Assembly (NCBI GenBank): GCA_019095985.1
Contig: CM032666.1
Location: forward strand, 43,954,826 to 44,018,825
Length of the DNA: 64,000 nucleotides
Reading direction: 5' to 3'
From: Streblospio benedicti
Lineage: Eukaryota > Annelida > Polychaeta > Spionida > Spionidae
Of this stretch, positions 62,966 through 64,000 are shown piece after piece. Under the pieces are notes generated by a model. It made no database searches, was not told the origin of the DNA, and saw nothing but the letters and a program-made list of their open reading frames with translations. The number at the start of each line of letters is the position of its first letter. Position 1 is the stretch's first letter. The position numbers were made by a program, and so were the translations under genes.

Positions 62966-64000
62966 ACATTTACATTATGATTTTGAAAGTGTCACTTGAT
63001 TTTTCATAAACGTTGCAGACAGCGATATATACAGTGTAAGAGGAGATGAACAATTTTCGAAAAGCTAAATTCAATATTTGAAAACAACAATGAACAATTC
63101 TCAGCTGCAACTTCTGCTCTTCTGTAAAGCTCACTATGTTGCCTGGGAATATCATTATGTTTTATGAAAGACGCAATAACATGACTGGAAAATACGACAC
63201 TCACATGTTGTGTCTCATGTCTGAATGCAAGCTGCAGGATTGAAGCTATCATTTGACGCTTTCTACACCACATTATTAGCAACCGAGAAAGAGGTCGTCT
63301 ACTAAATGTTTTTATCTTCTAATATTTTGATATCGCCGCAAGTGATTTCATTAGTCAGTATTTGTGCTCAAATATGATCTATACGGTGAAATTCAATGCA
63401 ATATCTTACTGATCTTGCTCTTATTACGTGATTGTAACGATGGAAATATTGCGACTTATGTATTTGTTGTTGGAATACCGGTATTTGTACATCGCTTACT
63501 CAAATCGTCTAAGCATTAGAGTTAACTAGCTATGTAACTAACCCACTTATACAATGCATATTAATTCCATTACCAACCCACTTACCGCAACTCAACAACA
63601 TGGGAACTACAATTTTCATCATTATGAAACACATTAATAGCACATGAGGTAAAAAGAAAAAGAAAAAAAAAACGCCCACTACATGAACGAGACAATAGTC
63701 TGACACAAATTAACACCATGCTACATTCATGTAAGCTATATGCGCATTATTGCGACTGCGATCCCCCAGCCAGCTGGAATCGTGTCTGAAATCACGAACT
63801 TTGACACACAAGACTGAGGATCCTACCGAAGAACGAACGTAGCTGATCATCTCCAGAGAGCCCAGACCAGATTTTGGTCATGGTTTAGGCTGAAAGGGAT
63901 GAATTGTTCTGTAAGTGTACATATCTTTCCATGGAAACCCAAAAGTTCTCATGTATGTCTCTACAATTGGCTACATTGGCATCTCAAGCGAGCGTTTTAA
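62966..64000. other. Right edge, no gene supported
   Basis: Mostly AT-rich. The last 300 bases are more GC-balanced and contain a GTAAGT donor-like site at 63910-63915, so a 5' exon of a plus-strand gene beyond the edge is possible but not shown. Confidence 0.4.

Noticed and set aside
1-64000. CRISPR arrays, operons and other prokaryotic features
   Set aside because: The window is clearly eukaryotic with spliced genes; no direct-repeat/spacer arrays were seen.

Overview
This is eukaryotic, intron-rich, AT-rich DNA from a marine-type invertebrate. Host genes have short exons with GT-AG introns, and most of the rest is intron or intergenic sequence full of small DNA transposons, SINEs and decayed LINEs. 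A repeat near 13.36-13.56 kb resembles one I associate with molluscan genomes, so a lophotrochozoan, perhaps a mollusc, is my guess. I could not test that. One 100-base run of N (58149-58248) is an assembly gap.

Layout. (1) 985-10143, minus: the 5' half of WDR35/IFT121, a ciliary intraflagellar-transport protein; fifteen exons could be placed and the gene runs off the left edge. (2) 10592-12947, plus: a complete RPL30 gene, head-to-head with WDR35 across about 450 bp. (3) 13-20 kb: no host gene seen; two decayed LINE fragments and several inverted-repeat elements. (4) 20693-25454, minus: a six-exon gene for a 423-residue coiled-coil protein that I do not recognise, with a palindromic TTAA-flanked element and a SINE in its introns. 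(5) 27363-40180, plus: two paralogous genes of identical design. Each has a very short ectodomain, one membrane span, a 32-nt juxtamembrane exon (RCLPS / KCLPN) and one long exon encoding a disordered tail full of tyrosine motifs (YxN, YxxI/V, a C-terminal YxxM) plus a proline-rich stretch. They look like transmembrane tyrosine-phosphorylation scaffolds analogous to vertebrate LAT/NTAL adaptors. Between them lies a 3.1-kb tandem duplication whose copies appear to differ largely by small indels. (6) 42888-43544, minus: the last exon of a PH-domain protein. (7) 50284-53937: an almost whole DNA transposon encoding an XPG/FEN-like nuclease with a Cys-rich tail (Academ-like), with long terminal inverted repeats built from 161-bp tandem units. 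A much older relative follows at 53938-57475. (8) 57.5-64 kb: mostly featureless, with the gap and one SINE.

Most interesting: the paired tyrosine-scaffold genes, and the transposon ends built as 161-bp arrays each carrying an AAGATGGC (YY1-like) core. Exon coordinates were worked out by eye from splice sites and reading phase, so single-base errors are possible.
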